From NCBI GenBank assembly GCA_002360495.1, contig DEQO01000095.1, positions 3,627 to 67,626 on the forward strand: a stretch of 64,000 nucleotides of DNA, in the 5' to 3' direction. Below are positions 1 through 8,870 of the stretch, one piece after another. The notes beneath the pieces are model-generated. The model saw nothing but the letters and a program-made list of their open reading frames with translations, searched no databases and was not told where the DNA came from. The DNA comes from Flavobacteriales bacterium UBA3364 (GTDB lineage Bacteria; Bacteroidota; Bacteroidia; Flavobacteriales_F; PHOS-HE28). Both the position numbers and the translations under genes were made by a program. Every line of letters begins with the position of its first letter. Position 1 is the stretch's first letter.

Positions 1-701
1 CGATCGCCATCAAGCTGCTCTTGATGCCGCTCACCTACAAGAACTTCATCTCCAGCGCCAAGATGCGCGTGCTGAAGCCGGAGATGGACGCCATCAACGA
101 GAAGCACAAGGACGGCGACATGCTGAAGAAGCAGCAGGCCACCATGGACCTGTACCGCAAGGCAGGCGTGAACCCGGCGAGCGGCTGCGTGCCGATGTTG
201 GTGCAGATGCCCGTGTTGTACGCCATGTTCCGCTTCTTCCCGGCGAGCATCGAGCTGCGCCAGCAGAGCTTCCTCTGGGCCGATGACCTGAGCACGTACG
301 ATTCCATCGCGACCCTGCCCTTCAGCATCCCCTTGGGTTACGGCACGCACGTTAGCCTGTTCACGATCCTGATGGCGGCGAGCACGATGGCGTACACCGC
401 CATCAACAGCAAGCAAATGCCGCAGCAGCAGGGCATGCCCAACATGAAGCTGATGATGTACCTCTTCCCGGTGATGATGCTGTTCTTCATGAACAGCCTG
501 CCCGCCGGCCTGAGCTACTACTACCTGCTGGCGAACGTGATCAGCATCCTGCAGATGACGGCGTTCAAGAGCCTGTTCGTGAACGAGGAGAAGATCCGCG
601 CACAATTGCTGCAGAACATGAAGACGCCGCGCAAGAAGAGCAAGTGGCAGCAGCGTTTGGAGGACATGCAGAAGCAGCAACAGGCGGCGCGGAGACGTTG
701 A
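1..701 (+). CDS. yidC: Membrane protein insertase YidC, C-terminal part (5' end outside window)
   Basis: Inner-membrane insertase that inserts and folds membrane proteins, alone or with SecYEG. The frame is open from base 3, so this is a partial gene; about 233 residues are visible. Seen in order: the conserved segment ending LLMPLTYKNFISSAKMR, the basic cytoplasmic hairpin with KAGVNPASGCVPMLVQMP, which leads into a membrane helix, then two or three more hydrophobic segments (one containing FPVMMLFFMNSLPAGLSYYY, typical of the family) and a Lys/Gln/Arg-rich tail (RKKSKWQQRLEDMQKQQQ) of the kind that contacts ribosomes. Ends with TGA at 699-701. The identification is firm; nothing is unusual except the truncation by the window edge. 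Confidence 0.96.
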   Translation, partial: IAIKLLLMPLTYKNFISSAKMRVLKPEMDAINEKHKDGDMLKKQQATMDLYRKAGVNPASGCVPMLVQMPVLYAMFRFFPASIELRQQSFLWADDLSTYDSIATLPFSIPLGYGTHVSLFTILMAASTMAYTAINSKQMPQQQGMPNMKLMMYLFPVMMLFFMNSLPAGLSYYYLLANVISILQMTAFKSLFVNEEKIRAQLLQNMKTPRKKSKWQQRLEDMQKQQQAARRR

Positions 702-825
702 GAATGCCCTTGTGGGAGTGTGACCATGCGCGCATGACCATCGATACCCACTTTTAGGGACGATCGCCTTCCGCGAATAGCTTTGGCATGCGATCCGCAA
801 CAACCTTACCACCAACCATCTCCCG

Positions 826-1446
826 ATGAACCACCGCACCCTCCTTCCCGCCCTTCTGCTCGGCGGCCTGCTCGTGGCCTGCGCCGAAAAGAAGCCTGCC
901 GTTGTCAGCACCCCGGCCCCGTCGCAGCCGACCCGGACCACCACGGAAGCACGCAAGCCTGAAAAGCCCGTGGAGAAACCTGGAAAGCCAGTGGAGAAGC
1001 CTGCTGGAAAGCCAGTGGAGACGCCTGGCAAGGAAGTGCGCTTGGGCGGAGCAGGCCTTGCCGATTCGCTCTTCTTCACCCTGCAGAAGACGCCGTGCTT
1101 CGGTTCATGCAAGGCATACACCATCAATGTGTACCGCAGCGGCTATGCCACCTTTGATGGGAGTGCCAACGTGGAGAAGATCGGCAAGCACCAAGGCTAC
1201 GTCGGCAAGGACACGCTCCAGGTCCTGCTCAAGAGCGCCGACGACTTCGGCCTTTACGGCATGAAGGACAGGTACGACAGCAACGTGACCGATCTGCCGA
1301 GTTCGATCATCCGGGTGGTCGCCAACGGCAAGGACAAGAAGGTCATCGGCCGAGTGGGCAGTCCCGAGACCTTCACCCGCTTCGTGACCAAGGCCGAGGG
1401 CCTGCTCTACCCCATCGCATGGAAGCCCGTACCCGTGGCTAGGTGA
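826..1446 (+). CDS. DUF6438-type lipoprotein
   Basis: 206-residue exported lipoprotein of unknown function. The N-terminus MNHRTLLPALLLGGLLVAC is a signal peptide with a lipobox (LVAC). Residues about 24-70 form a Pro/Lys/Glu linker with a repeated KPVEKP-like unit. The C-terminal domain starts near residue 78 (DSLFFTLQKTPCFGSCKAY) and matches what I know of DUF6438, whose hallmark is a TPCFGxC motif followed by a YTINVYRSG-like strand. No enzyme motif is visible. It is followed by an inverted-repeat region and the promoter of the S46 peptidase gene. Family assignment is from memory of the motif, not from a search. Confidence 0.75.
   Translation: MNHRTLLPALLLGGLLVACAEKKPAVVSTPAPSQPTRTTTEARKPEKPVEKPGKPVEKPAGKPVETPGKEVRLGGAGLADSLFFTLQKTPCFGSCKAYTINVYRSGYATFDGSANVEKIGKHQGYVGKDTLQVLLKSADDFGLYGMKDRYDSNVTDLPSSIIRVVANGKDKKVIGRVGSPETFTRFVTKAEGLLYPIAWKPVPVAR
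966..1030 (+). repeat. In-frame tandem repeat encoding a Pro/Lys-rich linker
   Basis: Imperfect tandem units around the sequence GGAAAGCCAGTGGAGA, repeated within the lipoprotein gene and giving KPVEKP / KPVETP peptide units. It probably works as a flexible spacer between the lipidated N-terminus and the folded domain. Confidence 0.6.
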
Positions 1447-1475
1447 CCCAACCGTTCGTCCCACATCGGACGACA

Positions 1476-1536
1476 GACCCCCGGGGGTCGGATCAGGACG
1501 CGGCACCGCGTTACATTTGCCGCCTGATCCGACCCC
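1476..1536. promoter_or_regulatory. Promoter of the S46 peptidase gene inside nested inverted repeats
   Basis: TACATTTG at 1512-1519 matches the Bacteroidota -7 element TAnnTTTG and lies 27 nt before the ATG. It sits in the 25-nt loop between perfect 14-nt arms GGGGTCGGATCAGG (1484-1497) and CCTGATCCGACCCC (1523-1536). The left arm also overlaps a perfect palindrome GACCCCCGGGGGTC (1476-1489). No TTG is present at the expected -33 position. The repeat could be an operator or, on read-through RNA, a terminator for the upstream lipoprotein gene. Confidence 0.6.
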
Positions 1537-1546
1537 TACCTTTTAC

Positions 1547-3772
1547 ATGAAACGTTCCTTTTCGCTGCTATCCGCAGCCCTTTTCGTCATTGGACTACAT
1601 GCCCACGAAGGCATGTGGCTCCTGAGCAAACTGAAGCAGATCAACGAGGCCGAGATGCAGAAGCTCGGTTTCAAGCTCACCGCCGAGGACATCTACGACA
1701 TCAACAAGAGCAGCCTGAAGGACGGTATCGTACGCTTGGGCGGTGGTTTCTGCAGCGGTGAGATGGTGAGCGCCGAAGGGCTCTTCCTGACCAACCACCA
1801 TTGCGGTTACGACGCGGTACAGGGTCTCAGCAGCGTTGAACACGATTACCTCACGGACGGTTTCTGGGCCATGAGCCGGGAACAGGAATTGCCTGCCGGG
1901 TTCAGTGTGAGCTTCTTGCAACGCATCGACGACGTGACCGAGCGGATCAACGCACAGCTCACGGCCGATATGAGCGAGGAAGCGCGCGCGCAGAAGATCG
2001 AAGAACTGGCCGGGAAGATGATCGAAGAAGCAGGTACCGCCAACGGCACCAGTGTCGACTTCAAGGTGATGTTCGAGGGCAACGAGTTCTACCTTTTCCA
2101 CTACAAGACCTACCGTGATGTCCGCCTGGCGGGTGTTCCACCGAGCGCGATCGGCAAATTCGGGGGCGATACGGACAACTGGATGTGGCCCCGCCACACC
2201 GGTGACTTCTGCATGTTCCGCGTGTACACCGGCCCGGATGGAGAACCGGCTGACCCAGCCCCGACCAACATCCCGTTCAAACCCAAGCACCACTTCCCGG
2301 TGAGCATCGCCGGTGTGAAAGAGGGCGACTTCACCATGATCATGGGCTACCCCGGCAGCACCGACCGTTTCCTGAGCAGCGACGGCGTCAAGCTCGGCCT
2401 GGACGAGGAGTACCCCAGCCGTGTGAAGATCCGCGGCAAGAAGCTCGAACTGATGAAGCAGGACATGGACGCCAGCGATGCGGTGCGGATCCAGTACGCC
2501 AGCAAGTACGCGAGCATCAGCAACTATTGGAAGTACTTCATCGGCCAGTCACGCGGATTGAAGCGCCTTCACGTGTACGACAAGAAGAAGGAGCAGGAAG
2601 AAGCCCTGCAGGCATGGGTGGACGCCGATGCCGGCCGCAAGGCCAAGTACGGCGAGTTCCTTTCGCTTTTGAAGAAAGGCTATGCGGAACGCGCGAAGTA
2701 CGAAAAAGCACAAGCCTACATGCAGGAAGCCGCCTTCGGCAGCGAAATGGTGAGCATGGGGCTTCGGTTGATGCAGTTGAAGCAGCAGTTGGAGACCGAT
2801 CCGAAGGACGCGCCGAAGATCGCCGCCCTCGTGGCCGGTGCGCAGCGCCGTGCAGAGGACTTCTGGAAGGACTACAACCCCGCCACGGACCAGAAGGTCA
2901 CGTCCGCGATGTTCAACATGATGCACAAGGACATGGCGACGGAGCAACAGCCCAGCGTGATGGCCACCATCCAAAAGAAATACAAAGGCGACTTCGACCT
3001 GTGGGCAAAAGCGGTGTTCAACACGTCCATACTCACGAACAAGGCCCGGTTGGACGCCTTCCTGGCGAAGCCGACGCTGAAGGTGTTGCAGAAAGATCCC
3101 GGCATGCAGGCTGCTGAAAGCTGCATGCAGAAATACCGCACCCTGGCCGGTGCCGCAGCGGCCAGCCAGGCGGACCTGGACAAGGGCTATCGTTTGATGG
3201 TGGCAGCGATGCGCGAAAAAGACCCCAACAAGAGCTGGTACCCGAACGCGAACAGCACCATGCGCCTCACATACGGCCAGGTAGGCAGCTATGTCCCCAT
3301 GGACGGAGCGAAGTACGCCTTCGAGACAACGGCCAAAGGGATCCTGGAGAAGGAGGACAACACCAACGATGAGTTCATCGTGCCGAAGCGCCAGCACGAA
3401 CTCCTCATGAAGAAGGACTACGGCCGGTATGCCGATGAGAAAGGCGAGTTGATCACCTGTTTCATCAGCAACAACGATATCACCGGTGGCAACAGCGGCA
3501 GCGGCGTGTTCAACGGCAACGGCGAGCTCATCGGCATCGCCTTCGATGGCAACTGGGAAGCCATGAGCGGCGACATCGCCTTCGAGCCGGACCTGCAACG
3601 CACGATCAGCGTGGACATCCGTTACGTGCTCTGGACCATCGACACCTTCGCCGGAGCGGGTCACCTGGTGAATGAGATGACCCTGGTGGAGCGCAAGAAG
3701 GAGGAAGTAAAAGTGGAGGTGCCTGCGGAAGTAGTACCTGTTGCTCCGGTGGTGCCGGTGAAGAAGAGCTGA
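1547..3772 (+). CDS. S46 family dipeptidyl-peptidase, DPP7 type
   Basis: 741-residue exported serine peptidase that removes dipeptides from peptide N-termini in the periplasm, feeding peptide uptake. A signal peptide (MKRSFSLLSAALFVIGLHA) fixes the start at the ATG at 1547; an upstream TTG in frame is unlikely. The triad is visible: His in TNHHCGYDAVQ, Asp in GGDTDNWMWPRHTGDF, Ser in TGGNSGSGVFNG. Downstream, AFDGNWEAMSGD carries Gly where DPP11 enzymes have Arg, which points to DPP7-like preference for hydrophobic P1 residues rather than Asp/Glu. The C-terminus has a Val/Pro/Lys low-complexity tail beyond the usual end. A strong terminator follows. Confidence 0.93.
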   Translation: MKRSFSLLSAALFVIGLHAHEGMWLLSKLKQINEAEMQKLGFKLTAEDIYDINKSSLKDGIVRLGGGFCSGEMVSAEGLFLTNHHCGYDAVQGLSSVEHDYLTDGFWAMSREQELPAGFSVSFLQRIDDVTERINAQLTADMSEEARAQKIEELAGKMIEEAGTANGTSVDFKVMFEGNEFYLFHYKTYRDVRLAGVPPSAIGKFGGDTDNWMWPRHTGDFCMFRVYTGPDGEPADPAPTNIPFKPKHHFPVSIAGVKEGDFTMIMGYPGSTDRFLSSDGVKLGLDEEYPSRVKIRGKKLELMKQDMDASDAVRIQYASKYASISNYWKYFIGQSRGLKRLHVYDKKKEQEEALQAWVDADAGRKAKYGEFLSLLKKGYAERAKYEKAQAYMQEAAFGSEMVSMGLRLMQLKQQLETDPKDAPKIAALVAGAQRRAEDFWKDYNPATDQKVTSAMFNMMHKDMATEQQPSVMATIQKKYKGDFDLWAKAVFNTSILTNKARLDAFLAKPTLKVLQKDPGMQAAESCMQKYRTLAGAAAASQADLDKGYRLMVAAMREKDPNKSWYPNANSTMRLTYGQVGSYVPMDGAKYAFETTAKGILEKEDNTNDEFIVPKRQHELLMKKDYGRYADEKGELITCFISNNDITGGNSGSGVFNGNGELIGIAFDGNWEAMSGDIAFEPDLQRTISVDIRYVLWTIDTFAGAGHLVNEMTLVERKKEEVKVEVPAEVVPVAPVVPVKKS

Positions 3773-3795
3773 TCCCGGCCTGAACATGAACGTGA

Positions 3796-3825
3796 GAACG
3801 GCGGCCGATGGCCGCCGTTCTTTTT
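3796..3825 (+). terminator. Rho-independent terminator after the S46 peptidase gene
   Basis: Perfect 11-bp stem GAACGGCGGCC / GGCCGCCGTTC with a 3-nt loop, followed directly by TTTTT. It lies 24 bp after the stop codon. Confidence 0.9.
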
Positions 3826-4307
3826 CCGGGATATCCCGTCCTACCGCGTCACCTTCACGGCCTTCTTCACCTATTGCACGCAGGTGTTCTTGTGGATGAA
3901 GATCCGTTGGTGGTATGCCGAATAGCGCTGATGCTGGAAAAACATGCGGCGTTCACATGGCTCGCTTTCTGCGTCGCACCATACCACCGCATCGTGGCGT
4001 TGAACACATCCGACCGTTCTGTGGGTCAGCGATCGTAGCGAAGAAGTCGCCCGGCCCCATGGATGATCCACTGGCGCTTGGCGGGCAGAACTGTGCAGGA
4101 AGCAAGCCTTCGAGGAAGTTGCACCGGAAGCAGCATCATCATGCATTGTACTGTGCATGATCCGCAACCGCTACGACCCGAACACCAAGGTCCCGCATCC
4201 TTGCTCCAGTGCAGGACCATATCCGTTCTGCGCTGGATGCCAGGAAATACGTTCGCGGTAATGGCGGCCGATACTCCCGCATGGAGCATGCCCTATCTTC
4301 ACCTGCG
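3826..4307. other. Intergenic stretch without a convincing gene
   Basis: No frame on either strand looks like a protein with known motifs. It holds a 24-bp imperfect palindrome centred on GTAC (4138-4161) and, at its right end, TATCTTCA (4294-4301), a 6/8 match to the -7 element 6 nt before the start of the DUF2157 gene. Confidence 0.6.
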
Positions 4308-5588
4308 ATGCGCGACCCGAAATTGAGCCAAGCCTTACCGGAGTTGGTCCGCGACGGCTTGATCAGCGCCGACCAGGCCGAGCGCATCAAAGCGCGCTAC
4401 GCCACCGTTGATGAGCAGAGCAGCAATCGCATGCTGCTGGTGTTCGCGGTGCTGGGTAGCCTGCTCGTGGGTTTGGGCATCATCCTCATCATCGCGCACA
4501 ACTGGGACGATCTATCGCGCGGCACGCGTACGGTCATCGCCTTCCTACCGGTGCTGCTCGGACAAGGCTTGGTGCTGTACACCTTGCGCAAGAAGGCCGA
4601 TGTGAGCGCCTGGCGCGAGGGCAGCGCCGTGCTGCTGGCCTGTGGCCTGTGTGCGGCTGTAGCCTTGATCAGCCAGATCTACCACATCAGCGGGAACCTC
4701 GAAGGGTATCTGTTCACCTGTTCCCTGTTGATCCTCCCCCTGCTCTACCTGCCGGGTTCATTCACGGTCGCTTTGGGTTATCTGGGCATGATCACTTGGT
4801 ACGCATGGACGGTACGCTTCGAGGGATCCGGTCCCGATGATCGTCCGTGGTACTTCATCGCGCTACTCGCTGCCGCGGTGCCATTCTATGGCGGCGAGAT
4901 GCGGCGCAATGGCACAGGTGTTCCCTTCTGGTGGCTCAGCTTGTGCATGGCCTTGGCCACGGGCATCGGCAGCCAGCTGTTCTATCGGGACTGGGAACTG
5001 GCGCACGCCTTGGGTGTGGTGGCCCTTGCGGCTGCCTTCACCTTGGTCCCCTGGCTGCATGTTGGACGGGAATTGCGCACTTGGCCGTGGGTGCTGGTCG
5101 GTGGGGCGACCATGCTCATCACCTTCTTGATCTTCAGTTTCCGGCCGGTGTGGAGGGATGAATGGCACCTGGATGCCAACGCCGTGAACGACCGGTACAT
5201 CATCGGCCTGTACCTGGCGACCGGGGTGATCGGGTATGCCTGGTCCTTGCGTGTGCGCCGGCCTTTCCAGCAATGGCCCTACCCGGAAGGTCTGGTATTG
5301 TTCGCGCTTTGCTTCATTGTTGGTCTTTCTGCTCCGACCGTTGCGGCCATCCTCGTGAACCTCGCGTTGTTGGTGCTCGGTGTGATCACGGTGAAACACG
5401 GCATCGAACGGCATTCATTGCGGCGTATGAACCTGGGCCTGGCGATCCTGAGCGTGACGATCCTGCTGCGGTTCTTCGATACGGACATGAGCTTCGTGCT
5501 GCGCGGGCTCGTCTTCATCGGCATCGGTTGCGGTTTCCTGTACATGAACATGCGCATGGTGCGCGAACGTCAACGACATGCCTCGTAA
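4308..5588 (+). CDS. DUF2157 domain membrane protein
   Basis: 426-residue integral membrane protein. Residues 1-45 (LPELVRDGLISADQAERIKARY) form the soluble DUF2157 head, followed by about 12 hydrophobic segments. Function is unknown in the family. I chose the ATG at 4308 rather than upstream GTG/ATG codons because the protein then begins directly with the conserved head and a -7-like element lies just before it. Its 3' end overlaps the next gene by 11 bp, and pairs of DUF2157 and GDYXXLXY proteins in this order are a known arrangement, so the two probably act together in the inner membrane. Confidence 0.85.
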   Translation: MRDPKLSQALPELVRDGLISADQAERIKARYATVDEQSSNRMLLVFAVLGSLLVGLGIILIIAHNWDDLSRGTRTVIAFLPVLLGQGLVLYTLRKKADVSAWREGSAVLLACGLCAAVALISQIYHISGNLEGYLFTCSLLILPLLYLPGSFTVALGYLGMITWYAWTVRFEGSGPDDRPWYFIALLAAAVPFYGGEMRRNGTGVPFWWLSLCMALATGIGSQLFYRDWELAHALGVVALAAAFTLVPWLHVGRELRTWPWVLVGGATMLITFLIFSFRPVWRDEWHLDANAVNDRYIIGLYLATGVIGYAWSLRVRRPFQQWPYPEGLVLFALCFIVGLSAPTVAAILVNLALLVLGVITVKHGIERHSLRRMNLGLAILSVTILLRFFDTDMSFVLRGLVFIGIGCGFLYMNMRMVRERQRHAS

Positions 5589-6207
5589 GCTGCTCCTCTT
5601 CGTGGCTGCCGGCGTGATCCAACTCGGGGTGCTGGCCTGGATGATCGTCGGCCACGAACGCGTGTTGCAAGAGGGCGCGGTCTACCGCTTCCGCACGGCG
5701 CCGATCGATCCACGTGATCCGTTCAGGGGGGAATATGTGGTGCTGAACTTCGAGGTGGAGCGTGGTCGTTGGCCGATGTACGGGAATGCGAACACCGTAG
5801 CACCGAGCATGCATGCCTTCGGCCTTCTTGGAACGGACAGCGCCGGTTTCGCGCGCATCGTTTCATTCGCCGAGGAACGGCCGGAAGCGGGTGACTTCAT
5901 CCCGGTCGAATATCTGTCCTGGACGCCGGACACGCTGTTCGGCGTGGCGCTTCCCTTCGACCGTTATTACCTCGAAGAAGGCGATGGGCCGAAGACCGAA
6001 CAGCTGATGGCCCCGCAATGGAACGGTGAAGCGCTGCAACAGCCGCTGCCATCCTACGCCGTGGTGCGCATCCACCAAGGCGAAGCGGTGATCGAAGACC
6101 TGATGGTGGGCGATCGTTCCATCCACGAATGGCTGAAGGAGCCTCTGCTGGATGCACCGATGCAGCAAACCGCGCCGACACCTATTTCGGTACCAGCCGG
6201 ATCGTGA
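5578..6207 (+). CDS. GDYXXLXY domain membrane-anchored protein
   Basis: 209-residue protein with one N-terminal membrane anchor (residues 4-24) and an exported domain. The family motif appears as RGEYVVLNF (family: GDYxxLxY) in the stretch PIDPRDPFRGEYVVLNF. Starts inside the end of the DUF2157 gene (11-bp overlap), which suggests translational coupling. Its 3' end overlaps by 26 bp the end of the convergent gene on the minus strand. Function is unknown; partnership with the DUF2157 protein is inferred from the conserved order. Confidence 0.85.
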   Translation: MPRKLLLFVAAGVIQLGVLAWMIVGHERVLQEGAVYRFRTAPIDPRDPFRGEYVVLNFEVERGRWPMYGNANTVAPSMHAFGLLGTDSAGFARIVSFAEERPEAGDFIPVEYLSWTPDTLFGVALPFDRYYLEEGDGPKTEQLMAPQWNGEALQQPLPSYAVVRIHQGEAVIEDLMVGDRSIHEWLKEPLLDAPMQQTAPTPISVPAGS

Positions 6208-6514
6208 ACTCCCTGGCGATCTCGCCGGGCTCCACAGTGATCTTCGTGCTGTACGCTTCATAACCGTTCTCGGCCACGCGTAATTCCAGTTCCCCCGTGG
6301 TACGCACGAAGAAGGCGAAATTGCCCTCGCTGTTCGTCGGGTTCACGGCCTGACGATGTCCATCCCCATCGTACCACTCCACGAGCGCCTCAAGGACGGG
6401 GGCCTCCGTCCTGTCATCAAGCACGGCGCCGTGCACTTGTACGTTCAGCGTATCCTGGGCCGAAGCACCAACGGCGACAAGTGGAACGATCATGGTGATG
6501 AACATGCGCATCAT
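6182..6514 (-). CDS. Small exported carboxypeptidase-regulatory-like domain protein
   Basis: 110-residue protein with a signal peptide (MMRMFITMIVPLVAVGASAQ) and a single beta-sandwich domain of the carboxypeptidase regulatory-like type: VHGAVLDDRTEAPVLEALVEW ... NSEGNFAFFV ... LELRVAENGYEAYS. Such domains usually stabilise or present other proteins in the Bacteroidota envelope. The start codon overlaps the stop of the upstream EI24-like gene by 4 bp (ATGA), so the two are co-translated. No catalytic residues are expected. Confidence 0.8.
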   Translation of the reverse strand: MMRMFITMIVPLVAVGASAQDTLNVQVHGAVLDDRTEAPVLEALVEWYDGDGHRQAVNPTNSEGNFAFFVRTTGELELRVAENGYEAYSTKITVEPGEIAREFTIRLVPK

Positions 6515-7341
6515 GCTTCGAGCCGTTCTTCGTTGCGGTATACCTGTTGCGACGGTGATCCCTGTTCCTTCTTCACGGTGGCAAGGACCGCGCCGATCGA
6601 CGCCATCACGGGAGCGAACATCACGCCGAGCAACGGCAGCTTCATCAGCAGGCCGAAGAGCATACCGTTGGCCATGACGGCCCCGATGCGATCGTTCACT
6701 GCACGCACCCGTTCACCGATCCGCAACCGTCGCCGCTCGAACACGTAGTCGAACATGGAGAAGCCGTAGAAGTAGGACGAGACCAGGAAGAGCAGGATGA
6801 AGGAGATGGGCGCCAACGGCGGTACGAACAAGGTGAGGAACCAGATGCCGACCGTACAGGCCAGTTCCATGACCCCGTTGCGAAGGGCCAGCAAGGCACC
6901 ACGCAGGGCGTCGTGCAACAGCTGCCTCCAACTGAACGGGAAGCTGCGTCCGGTGAGGACCTCCTCGGTGCGTTCGCTGGCATAGGCCAGCAGTGGCGAA
7001 AGCACGACGAGCACGATGTACTTGTTGGCGATGAAGAGCAGGTAGGCAATGGCGAGTTTCAGGACCACCATCACGATGACCTCCCGTGCACCATTGAGGA
7101 AAGCCTTCACATCGGACCACCAGTTGGTGCTCGTGGGATCCATGGGGATCCCGAGGCGGTCCGCGATCCAGCTACTGAGCGCATCCACCGGGCCTTGCAG
7201 GACCGCAAAAAGCCCGAAGGCCAGCACCACCCAAAGCACGACGGGCACCAGGAACATCCAGCCCATCCGGTTGCTGAGCGCGAAGCCGAAAGCGCGCATG
7301 AAACCCGAAAGTCCCAGGCCGAGATCGCGTGTGAAGGACAT
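6511..7341 (-). CDS. EI24/CysZ-like inner-membrane protein
   Basis: 276-residue membrane protein with several hydrophobic segments (for example MGWMFLVPVVLWVVLAFGLF and VIVMVVLKLAIAYLLFIANK) and the motif SSYFYGFSMFDYVFERRRL typical of the EI24/CysZ family. In E. coli CysZ imports sulfate; in Bacteroidota the role of these homologues is not settled and no cysteine-biosynthesis gene is nearby. The ATG at 7341 is preferred over an upstream in-frame start because the N-terminal extension is low-complexity and a CATCTTTG -7-like element lies 4 nt before it. Confidence 0.8.
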   Translation of the reverse strand: MSFTRDLGLGLSGFMRAFGFALSNRMGWMFLVPVVLWVVLAFGLFAVLQGPVDALSSWIADRLGIPMDPTSTNWWSDVKAFLNGAREVIVMVVLKLAIAYLLFIANKYIVLVVLSPLLAYASERTEEVLTGRSFPFSWRQLLHDALRGALLALRNGVMELACTVGIWFLTLFVPPLAPISFILLFLVSSYFYGFSMFDYVFERRRLRIGERVRAVNDRIGAVMANGMLFGLLMKLPLLGVMFAPVMASIGAVLATVKKEQGSPSQQVYRNEERLEA

Positions 7342-7345
7342 GCCA

Positions 7346-7353
7346 CAAAGATG
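7346..7353 (-). promoter_or_regulatory. -7-like element of the EI24-like gene
   Basis: On the minus strand CATCTTTG, 7/8 match to TAnnTTTG, 4 nt before the ATG. If used, the transcript would start at or near the start codon. Confidence 0.45.
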
Positions 7354-7478
7354 GGGCCCCGGAGCGTCGGGCGAAGGCGCCGAAAGGCGGCGTGGACGTG
7401 AGGAGGTAAGCAACGGAACGCACTTGGTACGATGGACCGGGTCCGGGTCGCTCGGGCCGATCACTCGGCAGCGGCCTC

Positions 7479-7486
7479 TACCTTTG
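7479..7486 (+). promoter_or_regulatory. -7 element of purB
   Basis: TACCTTTG, a full match to TAnnTTTG, 7 nt before the purB ATG. No clear TTG at -33. The spacing leaves almost no room for a leader. Confidence 0.6.
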
Positions 7487-7493
7487 GCCCCGC

Positions 7494-8861
7494 ATGGAAC
7501 TCGACGCGCTCACCGCCATCTCCCCCATCGACGGTCGTTATCGTGAACGGACAAGGACCCTGGCCCGCTGGTTCGGAGAACAGGCCTTGATGCGGTACCG
7601 CTTGCAGGTGGAACTGGCCTACTTCACATTCCTCTGCGAGATCCCACTACCCGAACTTGCGGGTACTCCGGTAGGCAAACTGGCACCCGTGCAACAGCGC
7701 ATCGCCGACCTGAGCACCAGCGATGCCCAGCGGATCAAGGACATCGAGAAGGTGACGAACCACGATGTGAAGGCGATCGAGTACTTCCTGAAGGAGCGAT
7801 TGGAAGAAGCCGGCCTGGAGCGCCAGAAGGAGTTCGTGCACTTCGCGCTCACGAGCCAGGACATCAACAACACGGCGCTTCCCTTGCTGATCAAGGATTT
7901 CCTGTACGAGGCCTACCTGCCCGGCATGATCGCCTTACGCGACCGCCTGCATGGACTTGCGCTGGAATGGGCGCGTGTACCGATGTTGGCCCGCACCCAT
8001 GGCCAGCCCGCCTCTCCCACCCGCGTGGGCAAGGAACTGCAGGTGTTCGTGGAACGGATCGACCACCAGTTGAAGTTGGTCCGCGAAGTCCCGTTCAGCG
8101 GAAAATTCGGCGGTGCCACGGGCAATTTCAACGCGCACCATGTGGCCTATCCGGAACTGGATTGGGTGGAACTGGCCGATCGGTTCCTGTTGGAGAAGCT
8201 GGGGCTCGCGCGGCTCCAGTTCACCACCCAGATCGACCACTACGACAATCTGGCCGCGCTCTTCGATGGCCTTCGACGGATCAACACCATCCTTGTCGAT
8301 CTCTGTCGCGATCTGTGGCAGTACATCGGCATGGACTACTTCCGGCAGCGGATCAAGGCCGGGGAGATCGGCAGCAGCGCGATGCCGCACAAGGTGAACC
8401 CGATCGACTTCGAGAACGCCGAAGGCAATTTGGGGATCGCCAACGCCGTGTTCATGCACCTGAGCGAGAAGTTGCCGATCAGCCGGTTGCAGCGGGACCT
8501 TACCGACAGTACCGTAACGCGCAACATCGGGGTACCGATGGCGCACACCATGGTAGCGATCGATGCGGTGCAGAAAGGGCTTGCCAAACTTCTCCTGAAC
8601 GAAGCAGCGCTGGAGCGCGATCTCGAAGCGCAATGGCCGGTGGTGGCCGAAGGCATCCAGACGATCCTGCGCCGGGCAGGGTATCCGCAACCGTACGAGC
8701 GCTTGAAGGAGCTCACCCGTGGCAAAGAGCGCATCACCCAAGCGGATATCGCTGCGTTCATCGATGGCCTGAACGCGACCCCCGAATTGAAACAGCAATT
8801 GAATCAACTGACGCCGCACAACTATACGGGTGTGGACCTCCTGGGCCGTGTGATGAAATAG
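7494..8861 (+). CDS. purB: Adenylosuccinate lyase
   Basis: 455-residue cytoplasmic enzyme of purine synthesis; it splits SAICAR to AICAR and adenylosuccinate to AMP, releasing fumarate. The fumarase/aspartase superfamily signature is seen as SSAMPHKVNP (residues 294-303) with the mobile-loop Ser, and a conserved ARTHGQPASPT segment carries the catalytic His. Length and the start MELDALTAISPIDGRY are typical of the E. coli-like PurB. A SanA-like gene follows 9 bp later and is probably co-transcribed. Confidence 0.97.
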   Translation: MELDALTAISPIDGRYRERTRTLARWFGEQALMRYRLQVELAYFTFLCEIPLPELAGTPVGKLAPVQQRIADLSTSDAQRIKDIEKVTNHDVKAIEYFLKERLEEAGLERQKEFVHFALTSQDINNTALPLLIKDFLYEAYLPGMIALRDRLHGLALEWARVPMLARTHGQPASPTRVGKELQVFVERIDHQLKLVREVPFSGKFGGATGNFNAHHVAYPELDWVELADRFLLEKLGLARLQFTTQIDHYDNLAALFDGLRRINTILVDLCRDLWQYIGMDYFRQRIKAGEIGSSAMPHKVNPIDFENAEGNLGIANAVFMHLSEKLPISRLQRDLTDSTVTRNIGVPMAHTMVAIDAVQKGLAKLLLNEAALERDLEAQWPVVAEGIQTILRRAGYPQPYERLKELTRGKERITQADIAAFIDGLNATPELKQQLNQLTPHNYTGVDLLGRVMK

Positions 8862-8870
8862 CCCGATCCC

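Noticed and set aside
3841..3870. Minus-strand codons reading VKKAVKVTR then stop, like the end of a T9SS type A sorting domain
   Set aside because: A stop codon directly precedes these nine codons and nothing upstream in any frame resembles a sorting domain; too short to call even a relic.
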